5,003 nucleotides of DNA from Collinsella sp. GTDB taxonomy: Bacteria; Actinomycetota; Coriobacteriia; Coriobacteriales; Coriobacteriaceae. Shown here piece after piece: positions 1 to 5,003 of this stretch. The notes beneath the pieces are model-generated. The model saw only the letters and a program-made list of their open reading frames with translations. It was not told the DNA's origin and did not search any database. How positions within the stretch are numbered: position 1 is the stretch's first letter; the number at the start of each line of letters is the position of its first letter. The position numbers and the translations under genes are program-made. The DNA lies in assembly GCA_031292915.1 (NCBI GenBank), contig JAUMSH010000029.1, forward strand, positions 1 through 5,003, in the 5' to 3' direction.

Positions 1-13
1 GGAGGTTGAAAGA

Positions 14-19
14 TATTAT
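14..19 (+). promoter_or_regulatory. Possible -10 element for the rpsF operon
   Basis: TATTAT matches the sigma-70-type consensus TATAAT at five of six positions and lies about 70 bases before the rpsF start. A matching -35 box would fall upstream of base 1, so it cannot be checked here. If real, transcription would begin near base 26 and the leader would contain the whole 36-64 stem-loop. An A/T-rich hexamer alone is weak evidence. Confidence 0.25.
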
Positions 20-35
20 TACCAAGTCTTTTCCT

Positions 36-86
36 GCTTCAGGCGCACCTTCACGACCTGAAGCCACATTTGCCCAGAGGAGGTGA
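36..86 (+). promoter_or_regulatory. rpsF leader stem-loop with loop complementary to the Shine-Dalgarno
   Basis: GCTTCAGG (36-43) and CCTGAAGC (57-64) form a perfect 8-bp stem. It can be extended by two pairs (44-45 with 54-55), leaving A56 bulged and the loop CACCTTCA (46-53). Bases 46-52 of the loop are complementary, with one G-U wobble, to bases 79-85, which include the rpsF Shine-Dalgarno, so a pseudoknot blocking translation start is possible. Many bacteria carry an rpsF leader RNA bound by the S6:S18 complex for feedback control. The conserved CCG bulge of that family is not evident here, so membership is only an inference. Confidence 0.4.
79..86 (+). promoter_or_regulatory. Ribosome binding site of rpsF
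   Basis: GGAGGTGA is close to a full complement of the 16S rRNA tail and ends four bases before ATG 91. It selects ATG 91 over an in-frame TTG at 70, which would put the Shine-Dalgarno inside the coding region and add seven residues unlike S6 (MPRGGDN). Confidence 0.85.
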
Positions 87-90
87 CAAT

Positions 91-384
91 ATGAAGGCTT
101 ATGAACTGCTGTTCTTTGTTGACCCGTCGCTCGACCCCGAGACTCGTCTCGCTGTTATGAAGCGTATCGATACCACGATCGCTGAGGGCGCTGGCAAGGT
201 CGACTCCGTTGACGAGTGGGGCAAGCGCAAGCTCGCCTACGAGATCAACGACCTCACCGATGGTGACTACACCCTCATCAACTTCCACGCAGATCCTACC
301 CAGATCGCCGAGCTTGATCGCGTCCTGCGCATCACCGACGCTGTGGTCCGCCACATGATCGTCCGTCGCGACGACCAGGAGTAA
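91..384 (+). CDS. rpsF: 30S ribosomal protein S6
   Basis: This 97-residue protein is a small-subunit ribosomal protein. S6 binds the 16S rRNA central domain as a heterodimer with S18, in the platform of the 30S subunit. The length fits the family (about 95-135). Recognisable family segments are the N-terminal strand MKAYELLFFVDPSLD (1-15), WGKRKLAYEI (43-52), a G-Y strand followed by INFHADP (63-69), ELDRVLRI (74-81) and VVRHMIV (85-91), consistent with the S6 ferredoxin-like fold. The C-terminus is short (RRDDQE) and lacks the long acidic or glutamylated tail of enterobacterial S6. ATG 91 is chosen for its strong GGAGGTGA site. It is first in an operon with ssb (48-base gap) and rpsR, its assembly partner. 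The leader stem-loop may allow autoregulation by S6:S18, which is inferred. Confidence 0.97.
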   Translation: MKAYELLFFVDPSLDPETRLAVMKRIDTTIAEGAGKVDSVDEWGKRKLAYEINDLTDGDYTLINFHADPTQIAELDRVLRITDAVVRHMIVRRDDQE

Positions 385-432
385 GACTGTCGTTTTGGAC
401 TGGGCTTGTGCCCCAAGAGGAAGTAGTGAGTT

Positions 433-885
433 ATGAGCATCAATCGAGTGAACATCACCGGTAACCTCACGCGTGATCCCGAGCTGCGCGCCACCGCCGG
501 CGGAACCCAGGTTCTGTCCTTTGGCGTCGCCGTGAACGATCGTCGCCGCAACGCGCAGACTGGCGAGTGGGAGGACTATCCCAACTTTGTCGACTGCACC
601 ATGTTCGGCACCCGCGCCGAGGCCGTGAGCCGTTTCCTGGCAAAGGGAAACAAGGTCGCGATCGAGGGCAAGCTGCGCTACAGCTCTTGGGAGCGCGACG
701 GCCAGCGCCGGAGCAAACTTGAGGTCATCGTCGATGAGATCGAGTTTATGAGCTCCCGTGGTGGCCAGGGTGGCTACGATCAGGGCGGTTACGCCCCCGC
801 AGCCCCCGCGCCCGCAGCACGTCCTGCCGCACCGGTGGCTACGCCGCCCGCGGTCGACGTCTACGATGAGGACATCCCGTTCTAG
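433..885 (+). CDS. ssb: Single-stranded DNA-binding protein
   Basis: This 150-residue SSB coats single-stranded DNA at replication forks and repair sites and recruits partner proteins through its C-terminal tip. The OB-fold spans about residues 1-108 and starts with MSINRVNITGNLTRDPELR. It contains FGVAVNDRR (30-38), aromatic residues expected to stack on DNA (W46, F52, F58, W86) and the closing strand LEVIVDEIEF (96-105). Residues about 109-141 are a flexible Gly/Gln/Tyr then Ala/Pro-rich linker with the near-repeat GGYDQGGY. The end is the acidic tip DEDIPF, the usual docking peptide for SSB partners. The start is fixed by an in-frame TGA at 427-429 just upstream. The ribosome binding site (around AGAGGA, 416-421) is rather distant, and a small GGGC/GCCC hairpin at 402-413 precedes it. 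Its place between rpsF and rpsR is the classic Gram-positive arrangement. Confidence 0.97.
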   Translation: MSINRVNITGNLTRDPELRATAGGTQVLSFGVAVNDRRRNAQTGEWEDYPNFVDCTMFGTRAEAVSRFLAKGNKVAIEGKLRYSSWERDGQRRSKLEVIVDEIEFMSSRGGQGGYDQGGYAPAAPAPAARPAAPVATPPAVDVYDEDIPF

Positions 886-912
886 GGGTTGTTCACCTAT
901 TTTTGAGTGAGA

Positions 913-938
913 GGCGGCTTCGGTTCGCCGAAGTTGCC
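913..938 (+). other. 11-bp stem-loop with UUCG loop in the ssb-rpsR gap
   Basis: GGCGGCTTCGG (913-923) pairs with CCGAAGTTGCC (928-938) over 11 base pairs, two of them G-U, around a TTCG tetraloop. It lies 27 bases after the ssb stop and only a few bases before the rpsR ribosome binding site (AAAGG, 944-948). No T-run follows, so it is not a standard intrinsic terminator. It could be an RNA processing or stability element, or a control element for S18 translation. The structure is clear; the role is unknown. Confidence 0.6.
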
Positions 939-957
939 AAATGAAAGGTATTTTGAC

Positions 958-1224
958 ATGGCTAATGATTTTTCTGCACGTCAGCCGCGTCGTAAGTACT
1001 GCCAGTTCTGCAAGGAGAACACTGAGTTCATTGACTATAAGGACACTCAGCTTCTCCGTAAGTACATGACCGACCGTGGCAAGATCAAGCCCCGTCGCGT
1101 CACTGGCGCTTGCACGCAGCATCAGCATGACATCGCCAACGCCATCAAGCGCGCCCGCGAGATGGCTCTCCTGCCGTACACCGTCCCCGTGGTTTCCTCT
1201 CGTGGCAACCGCGACCGCGGCTAA
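958..1224 (+). CDS. rpsR: 30S ribosomal protein S18, zinc-binding (C+) type
   Basis: This 88-residue protein partners S6 on the 30S platform. Family core segments are YCQFCKE (14-20), IDYKD (25-29), LLRKYMTDRGKIKPRRVTG (32-50) and IANAIKRAREMALLPYT (59-75). Cys15, Cys18, Cys52 and His55 give the CxxC...CxxH pattern of S18 proteins that carry a structural zinc; many species have lost these cysteines. Position 57 is His (QHQHD), where I recall most S18 proteins having HQR. A short tail (76-88, ending SSRGNRDRG) extends beyond the usual LLPYT end. ATG 958 follows AAAGG at 944-948. An upstream in-frame GTG at 907 is rejected because it would translate the 913-938 hairpin and lacks a ribosome binding site. 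rplI follows after 15 bases. Confidence 0.97.
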   Translation: MANDFSARQPRRKYCQFCKENTEFIDYKDTQLLRKYMTDRGKIKPRRVTGACTQHQHDIANAIKRAREMALLPYTVPVVSSRGNRDRG

Positions 1225-1239
1225 GAAGGGAGACGCATC

Positions 1240-1779
1240 ATGAAGGTTATTCTTCTCGATGAGATCAAGGGCAAGGGCGGCGAGGGTGACGTCGTAGAGG
1301 TCGCTCAGGGTTACGCTGAGAACTTCCTGTTCCCCAAGAAGCTCGCTGTTGCCGCCACCAAGGGCAACCTCAAGCAGCTTGACGAGCGTCGCAACAACAT
1401 CGCCAAGCGCGAGGCCGTCCGTCTGGCTACCGCCAACGAGACCAAGGCTGCCTTCGAGGGCAAGACGGTCACCGTTGACGTCAAGGTCGGCGACGAGGGC
1501 ATCCTCTTTGGCTCCGTTACCGCCGCTATGATCGCTGATGCCATCAAGGCTCAGCTCGGTATGGACATCGACCGCAAGCGCGTCGAGCTCGGTAAGCCCA
1601 TCAAGGTTGCCGGTGCCCACACCGTTGCCATCTCGCTGTACCGCGAGATCAAGGCCGAGGTTGTCGTTCTCGTCGGCGTTACCGCCGAGGAGCTCGCTGC
1701 CGAGGCTGAGGTTGAGGAGGCCGCTGAGGTCGCCGAGGCCGAGACCGCCGAGGTCGAGACTGAGGCTGCTGCCGAGTAG
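1240..1779 (+). CDS. rplI: 50S ribosomal protein L9 with acidic C-terminal tail
   Basis: This 179-residue L9 is a large-subunit protein bound at the base of the L1 stalk, with an elongated C-domain reaching from the ribosome; L9 is linked to reading-frame fidelity. The N-domain (about 1-50) begins MKVILLDEIKGKGGEGDVVE and has GYAENFLFPKKLAVAAT (24-40), which matches the family signature GDVVxVxxGYxxNxLxP. A long connecting helix (about 41-75) leads to the C-domain (about 76-148), which includes GILFGSVT (87-94) and ends near AEVVVLVG. Typical L9 proteins stop near 148-150. Here residues 149-179 add a tail of 13 Glu, 12 Ala, 3 Val, 2 Thr and 1 Leu, with no basic residue. The ribosome binding site AAGGGAG (1226-1232) has good spacing to ATG 1240. 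It is last in the operon, before a strong terminator. Confidence 0.97.
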   Translation: MKVILLDEIKGKGGEGDVVEVAQGYAENFLFPKKLAVAATKGNLKQLDERRNNIAKREAVRLATANETKAAFEGKTVTVDVKVGDEGILFGSVTAAMIADAIKAQLGMDIDRKRVELGKPIKVAGAHTVAISLYREIKAEVVVLVGVTAEELAAEAEVEEAAEVAEAETAEVETEAAAE

Positions 1780-1811
1780 CATTTGCTGCAACGCAACAAT
1801 CTTGTTCTAAG

Positions 1812-1850
1812 AAGGGCGCTCTGGGAGACCAGGGCGCCCTTTTGTTTTTT
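1812..1850 (+). terminator. Intrinsic terminator of the rpsF-ssb-rpsR-rplI operon
   Basis: AAGGGCGCTCTGG (1812-1824) pairs with CCAGGGCGCCCTT (1829-1841) over 13 base pairs with one G-U wobble and a GAGA loop. The stem is followed by the T-rich tract TTTTGTTTTTT (1840-1850). It begins 32 bases after the rplI stop. The other strand has no comparable T-run, so it acts in the + direction only and separates the ribosomal operon from dnaB. Confidence 0.95.
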
Positions 1851-1868
1851 GCGCTGAGTGAGTGTCAT

Positions 1869-1910
1869 GGTGAACGTTGCGTCGAAGTCCTATGTACAGG
1901 ACCGTTCATC
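1869..1910. repeat. Interrupted inverted repeat upstream of dnaB
   Basis: The outer arms GGTGAACG (1869-1876) and CGTTCATC (1903-1910) pair over 8 bp with one G-U. Inside them GTCCT (1887-1891) pairs with AGGAC (1898-1902) around ATGTAC, leaving the one-sided 10-base bulge TTGCGTCGAA. It lies after the rplI terminator and about 50 bases before the dnaB -10 candidate. It could be a protein-binding site or a chance structure. The rest of the 1851-1991 gap shows only a GC-alternating tract at 1931-1946 and the promoter candidate. Confidence 0.4.
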
Positions 1911-1961
1911 CGTTTGGTTCGGTGATGATTGGCGGCGCGCGGCGCGTTTTGGGACCGTGGC

Positions 1962-1970
1962 TGATACTAT
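1962..1970 (+). promoter_or_regulatory. Extended -10 promoter candidate for dnaB
   Basis: TGATACTAT reads as the extended -10 motif TGn followed by TACTAT, a 4/6 match to TATAAT. No good -35 sits 16-18 bases upstream, where the sequence is GC-rich (around GCGCGT), but extended -10 promoters can do without one. Transcription would start near 1977, giving a leader of about 27 bases before the dnaB ATG. The strong terminator upstream makes a promoter in this gap necessary. Confidence 0.4.
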
Positions 1971-1993
1971 GGATGCTCGCAAGCGATATGAAT

Positions 1994-1998
1994 GAGGA
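1994..1998 (+). promoter_or_regulatory. Ribosome binding site deciding the dnaB start
   Basis: GAGGA ends five bases before ATG 2004, ideal spacing. Two in-frame ATGs at 1992 and 1998 overlap this element and have no site of their own, so initiation at 2004 (MAYDDRETG) is preferred over MRMLMAYDD. Confidence 0.6.
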
Positions 1999-2003
1999 TG
2001 CTC

Positions 2004-3395
2004 ATGGCATATGACGATAGGGAGACCGGGCTGACGGTTGAGGACCGCGGCTCAAAGTTGGGTCTTCCCCAAAACCAAGATGCAGAGGCCAATGTACTGG
2101 CCGCTATGCTGCTATCGCCCGAGGTGGTCGAAGAGGCCCAGGTCGAGCTGCAGCCCGATGACTTCTACCGGCCCATTCATAAGACCATCTATACCGCGAT
2201 GGTCGATATGTACAACAGCCGCATTCCCATCGACTCCATCTCGCTGATCGATTACCTGCGAAGCATCAACAAGCTCGATGCCGTGGGCGGCGAAGCGTAC
2301 ATTTTGGAGTTGATGGGTCAGACCCTGTCGCTCGTCAACTGGCAGCACCATGCCGCCATCGTGCGTCGCGACTCGATGCTGCGCGAGCTGATCGGCGCCA
2401 CCAACGAGATCAACGCGCTGGCCTATAACGCCCCTACCGACACCAAAGAGGTCGTGGAGCTGGCCGAGAGCAAACTGCTCAAGGTTACGGCGCGCGAGGT
2501 CAAGTCGAGCTACAAGACGCTGACCGAGTTTATGGTCGAGGCCTATAACGAGGCCGAGGAAGTGTGCCAGGCCGGTGGCCAGGCTGCGGGCGTGCCCACG
2601 GGCTTCCCGTCGCTCGACCGCATGCTCATGGGTTTTCGCGAGGGCCAGCTCATTATCATCGGCGCCCGTCCTGCCGTGGGTAAGACGTCGTTCGCCCTGA
2701 ATCTGGCACTCAACGCTGCCGCTGCTGGTTATACCGTCGGCTTCTTCTCGCTGGAGATGTCGGGCAAAGAAATTGCCCAGCGTCTGATTTGCGCCTACGC
2801 CATGATCTCGATCAGTGACTTCCGCATGGGCCGCATTAGCCCCGAGCAGTGGGCCAATATCAACGAGGCCACGCAGACCTTGTCTAAGCTCGATATTCTG
2901 ATTGACGATACGCCCGGCACCACAGTGACCGAGATTCGTGCCAAGAGCCGCCGCATGCTCCATAACAAGGAGAAGGCAATCATCATCCTGGACTACCTGC
3001 AGCTGGTGAGTCCTCCGCCGGGACGCCGCTCCGAGAGCCGTACCGTCGAGGTCTCGGAGATGTCGCGTGGTTTGAAGATCATGGCCAAGGAGCTCAAGAT
3101 TCCGCTCATCGCGCTGTCGCAGCTCTCGCGTCAGGTCGAATCTCGTACCGGCAAGCGCCCGCAGCTTTCCGACCTTCGTGAATCGGGCTCCATCGAGCAG
3201 GACGCCGATATCGTCATGTTCTTGGACCGCTCCGCCGACGAGGCCGAGGCCTCGCGCGACGATCGACCCGACGAGGGCGTTACGCGTATCGTCGTGGCCA
3301 AGAACCGTTCGGGCCCGATCGGCGACGTCGACCTGATGTTCCTGCCGGCATCCACCAAGTTCTATGAGCTTGATGGGGCACATGCCGAGGAGTAG
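2004..3395 (+). CDS. dnaB: Replicative DNA helicase DnaB
   Basis: This 463-residue hexameric helicase unwinds DNA at the fork with ATP and works with DnaG primase. With numbering from ATG 2004, the N-terminal primase-interacting domain spans about 20-120 (LPQNQDAEANVLAAML, then DDFYRPIHKTIY). A linker follows to about 190, then the RecA-like motor. Walker A is GARPAVGKTS (220-229; Lys227). SLEMS (249-253) holds the likely catalytic Glu251. Walker B is IIILDYLQLV (326-335; Asp330). ALSQLSRQVESR lies at 370-381, DLRESGSIEQDAD at 390-402, and IVVAKNRSGP (429-438) holds the arginine-finger region. The length is normal and the P-loop is uninterrupted, so there is no intein, although DnaB is a frequent intein host. 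Genes before and after, rplI and purA, match the Gram-positive rplI-dnaB-purA order. No terminator follows, so read-through into purA is possible. Confidence 0.98.
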   Translation: MAYDDRETGLTVEDRGSKLGLPQNQDAEANVLAAMLLSPEVVEEAQVELQPDDFYRPIHKTIYTAMVDMYNSRIPIDSISLIDYLRSINKLDAVGGEAYILELMGQTLSLVNWQHHAAIVRRDSMLRELIGATNEINALAYNAPTDTKEVVELAESKLLKVTAREVKSSYKTLTEFMVEAYNEAEEVCQAGGQAAGVPTGFPSLDRMLMGFREGQLIIIGARPAVGKTSFALNLALNAAAAGYTVGFFSLEMSGKEIAQRLICAYAMISISDFRMGRISPEQWANINEATQTLSKLDILIDDTPGTTVTEIRAKSRRMLHNKEKAIIILDYLQLVSPPPGRRSESRTVEVSEMSRGLKIMAKELKIPLIALSQLSRQVESRTGKRPQLSDLRESGSIEQDADIVMFLDRSADEAEASRDDRPDEGVTRIVVAKNRSGPIGDVDLMFLPASTKFYELDGAHAEE

Positions 3396-3422
3396 GACAG
3401 GCGCCCGTTGCACGGGTATACT
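3394..3422 (+). promoter_or_regulatory. Likely purA promoter
   Basis: AGGACA (3394-3399; 4/6 to TTGACA, with the GACA part exact) and TATACT (3417-3422; 5/6 to TATAAT) are separated by exactly 17 bases. Transcription would start near 3429 and leave a leader of about 60 bases. The -35 overlaps the dnaB TAG stop (3393-3395), so the promoter sits right at the gene junction. The spacer contains a palindrome. Confidence 0.6.
3404..3416. promoter_or_regulatory. Operator-like palindrome in the purA promoter spacer
   Basis: CCCGT-TGC-ACGGG is a perfect 5+5 palindrome with a 3-base centre, lying between the -35 and -10 and touching the -10. That position is typical of repressor operators. It does not resemble the B. 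subtilis PurBox or the E. coli PurR site, so the binding factor, if any, is unknown. Confidence 0.35.
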
Positions 3423-3438
3423 GGGAATGTTTTGTGCT

Positions 3439-3463
3439 TCTGCGTGCCGGCGTGGCGCGTAGA
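3439..3463 (+). other. 10-bp stem-loop in the purA leader
   Basis: Bases 3439-3448 (TCTGCGTGCC) pair with 3454-3463 (GGCGCGTAGA) over ten base pairs, two of them G-U, around the loop GGCGT. No T-run follows, so it is not an intrinsic terminator of dnaB. It lies 14 bases before the purA ribosome binding site and does not cover it. It may affect mRNA stability or translation; the role is unknown. Confidence 0.45.
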
Positions 3464-3488
3464 CAGTCCATGAATGTAAGGAGTAAAC

Positions 3489-4775
<1,287 letters not shown>

Positions 4776-4797
4776 TCGGGACTATTTGGTTATTGCG

Positions 4798-4845
4798 ATA
4801 TACCCCTTTGCAGCCCGGACGGGCGGCTGAGGGGTATATTTGCTT
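4798..4845 (+). terminator. Long hairpin after purA, probable weak terminator or attenuator
   Basis: Bases 4798-4816 and 4821-4839 fold into a hairpin: ATATACCCCT pairs perfectly with AGGGGTATAT, and GCCC/GGGC sits at the tip around loop GGAC, with two mismatches and one G-U between. Only a weak T-rich stretch (ATATTTGCTT) follows, so termination may be partial. Bases 4804-4811 (CCCTTTGC) are also a perfect complement of 4846-4853 (GCAAAGGG), an alternative pairing that would break the hairpin. This supports either a plain purA terminator or a switchable element before purD. The rest of the 4776-4893 gap holds no gene. Confidence 0.5.
4835..4840 (+). promoter_or_regulatory. Possible -10 element for purD
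   Basis: TATATT is a 5/6 match to TATAAT and lies in the 3' arm of the post-purA hairpin, preceded by GGGG as the purA -10 is by GGG. No convincing -35 is seen at 16-18 bases. Transcription would start near 4847. If it is not a promoter, purD depends on read-through from purA. Confidence 0.25.
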
Positions 4846-4880
4846 GCAAAGGGCTCGCGCGGAGCGGGCCGTTCATCCAT

Positions 4881-4888
4881 AGAGGAGG
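4881..4888 (+). promoter_or_regulatory. Ribosome binding site setting the purD TTG start
   Basis: AGAGGAGG ends five bases before TTG 4894. No ATG or GTG lies between it and the conserved GSGGREH motif in this frame, so TTG 4894 is the best start. Confidence 0.8.
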
Positions 4889-4893
4889 CACCC

Positions 4894-5003
4894 TTGAAGG
4901 CGGACACTCAAACCATCGACATCCTGTTGTTGGGCAGCGGCGGCCGCGAGCATGCTTTGGCAGCTAAGCTCGCAGCATCACCGCGCGCCGGCAAGCTCTA
5001 CAT
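4894..5003 (+). CDS. purD: Phosphoribosylamine-glycine ligase (GAR synthetase), 5' part
   Basis: The gene begins here and is cut by the window end: 36 complete codons and two bases are present. The protein would make glycinamide ribonucleotide from phosphoribosylamine, glycine and ATP, the second step of purine synthesis. Residues 8-20 (IDILLLGSGGREH), followed by ALAAKLAASPRAGKLY, match the N-terminal nucleotide-binding-like domain of PurD, whose hallmark is GSGGREHAL. The motif starts at residue 14, against about residue 7 in common homologs, because of a short leader (KADTQT). Start TTG 4894 is supported by AGAGGAGG at five bases. It follows purA in the same direction and could share its transcript or use the TATATT at 4835. 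The ATP-grasp domain lies outside the window, so intactness cannot be judged. Confidence 0.93.
   Translation, partial: MKADTQTIDILLLGSGGREHALAAKLAASPRAGKLY

Noticed and set aside
70..90. Earlier TTG start for rpsF
   Set aside because: It would place the strong Shine-Dalgarno inside the coding region and add residues not typical of S6.
913..938. The ssb-rpsR hairpin as an intrinsic terminator
   Set aside because: The stem is strong but is followed by AAATGAAAGG, with no T-run, and a co-operonic gene follows directly.
907..957. Earlier GTG start for rpsR
   Set aside because: It has no ribosome binding site and the added 17 residues would come from the hairpin region; ATG 958 has AAAGG at proper spacing and gives the typical N-terminus.
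19..1791. 590-residue minus-strand reading frame as a gene
   Set aside because: It runs codon-aligned opposite four certain genes, begins with TTG, resembles no known family, and is explained by the lack of TTA/CTA/TCA codons.
1988..2014. Eight-codon upstream frame (ATG 1988 to TGA 2012) overlapping the dnaB start
   Set aside because: It has no Shine-Dalgarno and such a short frame is likely by chance; I see no leader-peptide features.
2664..2693. Intein insertion at the DnaB P-loop
   Set aside because: The Walker A region is continuous and the protein has normal length.
2112..3413. 433-residue minus-strand frame opposite dnaB
   Set aside because: It is codon-aligned antisense of dnaB with no recognisable domain; a GC-bias shadow.
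4776..4893. Known purine-related riboswitch (purine or PRPP class) before purD
   Set aside because: I recognise no aptamer core sequences; only the hairpin and its alternative pairing can be supported.

Overview
This is a compact bacterial core-genome segment in which every gene lies on the + strand. It is GC-rich, and codons mostly end in C or G. The order is rpsF-ssb-rpsR-rplI, then dnaB, then purA, then the start of purD. The block rplI-dnaB-purA is a known synteny of Gram-positive bacteria, and rpsF-ssb-rpsR is common to Firmicutes and Actinomycetota. The high GC content, the zinc-type (Cys-containing) S18 and the strong AGGAGG-type ribosome binding sites suggest a GC-rich Gram-positive. 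My best guess is Actinomycetota, class Coriobacteriia (for example Collinsella). This is inferred from style and gene order, not from a search.

Region 1 (1-1850) is a four-gene ribosomal and replication operon: S6, single-stranded DNA-binding protein, S18 and L9. It opens with a leader containing a perfect 8-bp stem whose loop can pair with the rpsF Shine-Dalgarno sequence. It carries an 11-bp UUCG-loop hairpin just before rpsR. It ends in a textbook intrinsic terminator at 1812-1850. L9 has an unusual tail of about 31 residues made almost only of Glu and Ala.

Region 2 (1851-3395) holds a non-coding stretch of about 150 bases with an interrupted inverted repeat and an extended -10 promoter candidate. 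The replicative helicase gene dnaB follows; it is complete and has no intein.

Region 3 (3396-5003) belongs to purine synthesis. purA (adenylosuccinate synthetase) has a good -35/-10 promoter that overlaps the dnaB stop codon and has a palindrome in its spacer, plus a 10-bp leader hairpin. Between purA and purD lies a long hairpin that competes with an alternative 8-bp pairing, so it could be a terminator or attenuator. purD (GAR synthetase) starts at TTG and runs off the window end.

The proteins link translation (S6, S18, L9), the replication fork (SSB, DnaB) and nucleotide supply (PurA, PurD). No mobile element, CRISPR array, tRNA or rRNA gene, or clearly novel gene system is visible. The points worth a second look are the regulatory RNA and DNA structures between the genes and the L9 tail.
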